A stretch of 32,306 nucleotides of DNA from Candidatus Pacearchaeota archaeon (GTDB lineage Archaea > Nanobdellota > Nanobdellia > Pacearchaeales > DTIR01): contig JACRHU010000043.1 in NCBI GenBank assembly GCA_016211995.1, forward strand, positions 1-32,306. Reading direction: 5' to 3'. The translations under genes were made by a program, and so were the position numbers. Every line of letters begins with the position of its first letter. The stretch's first letter is position 1. The notes under the pieces were generated by a model. That model did no database searches. It had not been told where the DNA came from and saw only the letters and a program-made list of their open reading frames with translations. Below are positions 30,395 through 32,306 of this stretch, in pieces.

Positions 30395-31069
30395 TTATTT
30401 CATAAATCTGTTTAAACCTTTTTCTTGCTCATCGCATTCGTCTTTCCAATGGCAATAATTACACATCCAGTTTAGCTCTTTACATTTTTTTGCTTCTGGC
30501 TCTGGAATTTTATCTTTTTTTAGAGTTTCGTGTAGCACTTTAAATCTTGCAAGTATCTTTTCTGCTTTTTTCTTGTCATATGTAAAATTAAACCATCTTG
30601 TTTGAAGATTATCCTTTTGAATATAAAGAACAATTCCTTTTTGTACACCAGTAGCATGCATATATAGCTGCAATTGTGTAACATGGCTTTCTTGTGGTTC
30701 ATTTCGCAAAAATTTTGTTGATTTGACTTCTACAAGAACTTCTTCATTATTTATTTTAAGCATAACAAGATTGTCAACTCTACCTGATACTGTAAATTCT
30801 TTTTCTTCAATTTTTATAGGCATCTCTGCTTTAAGTAATTCGACATCAGGATTCTTTTCGCTTTTAATGACATTAGCAATAAATTCATGTAGTAAGTTTC
30901 CAGATTCAAAGATTCTTAGCAGATTTGAATCAGTTTCTTTTGGTATCTTGTAGCTATACCATACTTTTCTTAAACAACTGCCTACTTCAGAAGGCCAATA
31001 TTTTCCTATCTCGCGAGGTTTATTTTCTTTTATTAGATGATTGTCTATTAACTTGTTGAAGTCTATCAT
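30395..31069 (-). CDS. Cas4/RecB-family PD-(D/E)XK nuclease
   Basis: 224-aa nuclease with a probable iron-sulfur cluster. Catalytic motifs: GRVDNLVML (metal Asp), VLVEVKSTKF (ExK) and TQLQLYMHA (QxxxY). Four cysteines, Cys32 in GSCLRKVWY and Cys203, 206 and 212 in WMCNYCHWKDEC, match the Cas4 cluster layout. No CRISPR array or other cas gene is in the window, so this is a stand-alone Cas4-like enzyme, more likely in DNA repair or end processing. TTTATAAG lies 22-29 nt upstream. Confidence 0.85.
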   Translation of the reverse strand: MIDFNKLIDNHLIKENKPREIGKYWPSEVGSCLRKVWYSYKIPKETDSNLLRIFESGNLLHEFIANVIKSEKNPDVELLKAEMPIKIEEKEFTVSGRVDNLVMLKINNEEVLVEVKSTKFLRNEPQESHVTQLQLYMHATGVQKGIVLYIQKDNLQTRWFNFTYDKKKAEKILARFKVLHETLKKDKIPEPEAKKCKELNWMCNYCHWKDECDEQEKGLNRFMK

Positions 31070-31090
31070 ATATTTTTTTATTTGATAAAA

Positions 31091-31098
31091 CTTATAAA
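31091..31098 (-). promoter_or_regulatory. TATA box for the Cas4-like gene
   Basis: TTTATAAG on the minus strand, 22-29 nt before the ATG at 31069. The site is nearly palindromic and could also fire toward thiC. Confidence 0.5.
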
Positions 31099-31114
31099 GT
31101 TATGCTTGTTAAGA

Positions 31115-31228
31115 GCTTTGCACATAACTAGCTTTAGAACAATATGACTTTATACTTATTTATGTCAGAAATCAAAAAGATTTCTGAGCATCCCAAAAAA
31201 GCTTTAGCTTTTTTCTGATGTGCAAAGC
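31115..31228 (+). promoter_or_regulatory. Structured leader upstream of thiC
   Basis: An 11-bp outer stem, GCTTTGCACAT (31115-31125) with ATGTGCAAAGC (31218-31228), encloses hairpins TCAGAAATC/GATTTCTGA (31165-31187) and AAAAAAGC/GCTTTTTT (31195-31214). The inner pair with its GCATCCC linker is the inverted form of the GGATGCT hairpin pair seen at 2460 and 22341. The outer stem ends 7 nt before the thiC ATG, where it could hide the start. No TPP-riboswitch core was found. Confidence 0.55.
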
Positions 31229-31235
31229 CTTTATT

Positions 31236-32306
31236 ATGAAAAAAATGACTCAATTAGAAAAAGCATTAAATGATGAAATAACAAAAGAGATGAGGTATGT
31301 CGCGAGACAGGAAGAAATAGATGTTAATTTATTAAAACAAAGGGTTGCTGATGGTTTGATTGTAATTCCTGCAAATATTAGTCACAAGAATTTAAAACCA
31401 ATTGGAATTGGTTATGGATTAAAAACAAAGGTTAATGCAAATATCGGTACTTCTCCTATAAAATCAGATTTAAATGCAGAGTTGAAAAAATTAAATGTCG
31501 CTATAAAAGCAGGAGCTGATACTGTAATGGATTTAAGTACTTCTGAAAATCTTGATGAAATAAGAAAAGAAATAATTGCAAGTTCGCAGATTCCAATAGG
31601 CACTGTTCCAATTTATCAGGCAACTATAGAGATTGGTGGGCCAGAAAATTTAACTTTAGAAAAATATCTCGAAATTTTTGAAAAAAATGCAAAAGATGGA
31701 GTAGATTTTGCAACTGTTCATGCTGGAGTTGTGAAAGAAGTTTTGCCACTACTTGAAAAAAGATTAATGCCTGTTGTCAGTCGTGGAGGATCTTTTTTGA
31801 TAAAATGGATGCAAAAGCATGACAAGCAGAATTTTTTATATGAGCATTTTGATAAAATTTTAGATATTGCTAGAGAATATGATGTTACATTAAGTTTAGG
31901 AGATGGTTTAAGACCTGGCTGCATTGAAGATGCAACAGATAAGGCTCAAATCTATGAGCTTAGGATTTTAGGAGAACTTACTGCTAAGGCAAGAAGGAGA
32001 GGAGTACAAGTAATGGTTGAAGGTCCAGGGCATATTCCTTTGAATGAAATAGGGGATAATATTAAACTTGAGAAAAAAATTTGTAGAAACGCACCTTTTT
32101 ATGTTTTAGGGCCATTACCAACAGACATAGCAGCAGGTTATGACCATATTGCTTGTGCTATTGGCGGGGCTTTAGCAGGAATGCATGGAGCAGATTTTCT
32201 CTGTTATGTTACACCTAAAGAGCATATTGGTTTGCCTAATGAAAAAGATGTTAGAGAAGGAGTAATTGTAACAAAAATTGCAGCACATATAGCTGATATT
32301 GCAAAG
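31236..32306 (+). CDS. thiC: Phosphomethylpyrimidine synthase, partial (3' end missing)
   Basis: Radical SAM enzyme that turns aminoimidazole ribotide into HMP-phosphate for thiamine. 357 codons are present; the gene runs off the window, so the C-terminal CxxC iron-sulfur motif is not seen. Visible are RYVARQEEIDVNLLKQRVADG, KVNANIGTS, DLSTSENLDEIR, SRGGSFL, LGDGLRPGCIEDATDKAQ and MVEGPGHIPL, all ThiC signatures. The N-terminus is the short archaeal form. There is no TATA box at the leaderless distance; a structured leader precedes it. Confidence 0.95.
   Translation, partial: MKKMTQLEKALNDEITKEMRYVARQEEIDVNLLKQRVADGLIVIPANISHKNLKPIGIGYGLKTKVNANIGTSPIKSDLNAELKKLNVAIKAGADTVMDLSTSENLDEIRKEIIASSQIPIGTVPIYQATIEIGGPENLTLEKYLEIFEKNAKDGVDFATVHAGVVKEVLPLLEKRLMPVVSRGGSFLIKWMQKHDKQNFLYEHFDKILDIAREYDVTLSLGDGLRPGCIEDATDKAQIYELRILGELTAKARRRGVQVMVEGPGHIPLNEIGDNIKLEKKICRNAPFYVLGPLPTDIAAGYDHIACAIGGALAGMHGADFLCYVTPKEHIGLPNEKDVREGVIVTKIAAHIADIAK

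Noticed and set aside
31115-31235. TPP riboswitch upstream of thiC
   Set aside because: CTGAG and CTGAT occur, but the conserved TPP core (CUGAGA plus the ACCUGAUC and GCGNAGGGA parts) cannot be aligned.
30395-31235. CRISPR array near the Cas4-like gene
   Set aside because: No regularly spaced direct repeats were found in the flanking intergenic DNA or elsewhere in the window.

Overview
The window looks like a chromosomal segment of a small-genome DPANN-type archaeon (Woesearchaeota/Pacearchaeota-like; the rank is inferred). The DNA is AT-rich and genes are packed with 1-14 nt gaps or ATGA overlaps. The gene set is archaeal: GatE, archaeal-type ProRS and AspRS, TYW3, deoxyhypusine synthase, pyruvoyl arginine decarboxylase, ThiC and UPF0173. 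Most first genes of transcription units have a TATA box (TTTAWAWR-like) exactly 22-29 nt before the start codon, so they are probably leaderless. Genes inside operons more often carry a Shine-Dalgarno-like AGGAG or AGGTGA.

Layout. 1-2161 (-): Nudix hydrolase plus acetyl-CoA-synthetase-like enzyme. 2162-2507: a 346-base leader with four tandem hairpins. 2508-5443 (+): arginine decarboxylase PdaD, a DisA-type diadenylate cyclase and a DHH phosphodiesterase. 5440-5827 (-): two small membrane proteins. 5888-9341 (+): deoxyhypusine synthase, an S51 peptidase and a secreted transglutaminase-like protein. 9422-12962 (-): ProRS, a KamA-like radical SAM enzyme, a PhoU/RCK_C protein, an unknown protein and tRNA-Arg(UCG). 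13013-14712 (+): amino acid permease and an unknown protein. 14736-22255 (-): GatB, nitroreductase, zinc protein, then the operon UPF0173-aminotransferase-SLOG-TYW3, then gatC-Nudix-gatA. 22472-25976: membrane and secreted proteins, AspRS and a small membrane protein. 25973-31069 (-): a short GatE, PurB, an unknown protein, a lipoprotein-like protein with a PilP/GspC-like end, and a Cas4-family nuclease. 31236-end (+): ThiC, cut by the window edge.

Functional threads. (1) Indirect amide aminoacylation: GatA, GatB, a probable divergent GatC, GatE and AspRS are all here; GatD is not. (2) Polyamine to hypusine: PdaD makes agmatine, which can feed the deoxyhypusine synthase. (3) A possible c-di-AMP circuit: cyclase and DHH phosphodiesterase are adjacent, and a PhoU-RCK_C protein is a candidate receptor. 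(4) Translation and tRNA: ProRS, AspRS, TYW3, and a tRNA whose TATA box sits so close that the transcript may start at the mature 5' end.

The most unusual structure is in the non-coding DNA. Two distant copies of a twin-hairpin element keep their loops and linker while their stems covary (9359-9404 and 20151-20197). A second family of AT-rich hairpin pairs joined by GGATGCT occurs in the pdaD leader, upstream of gatC and, inverted, in the thiC leader.
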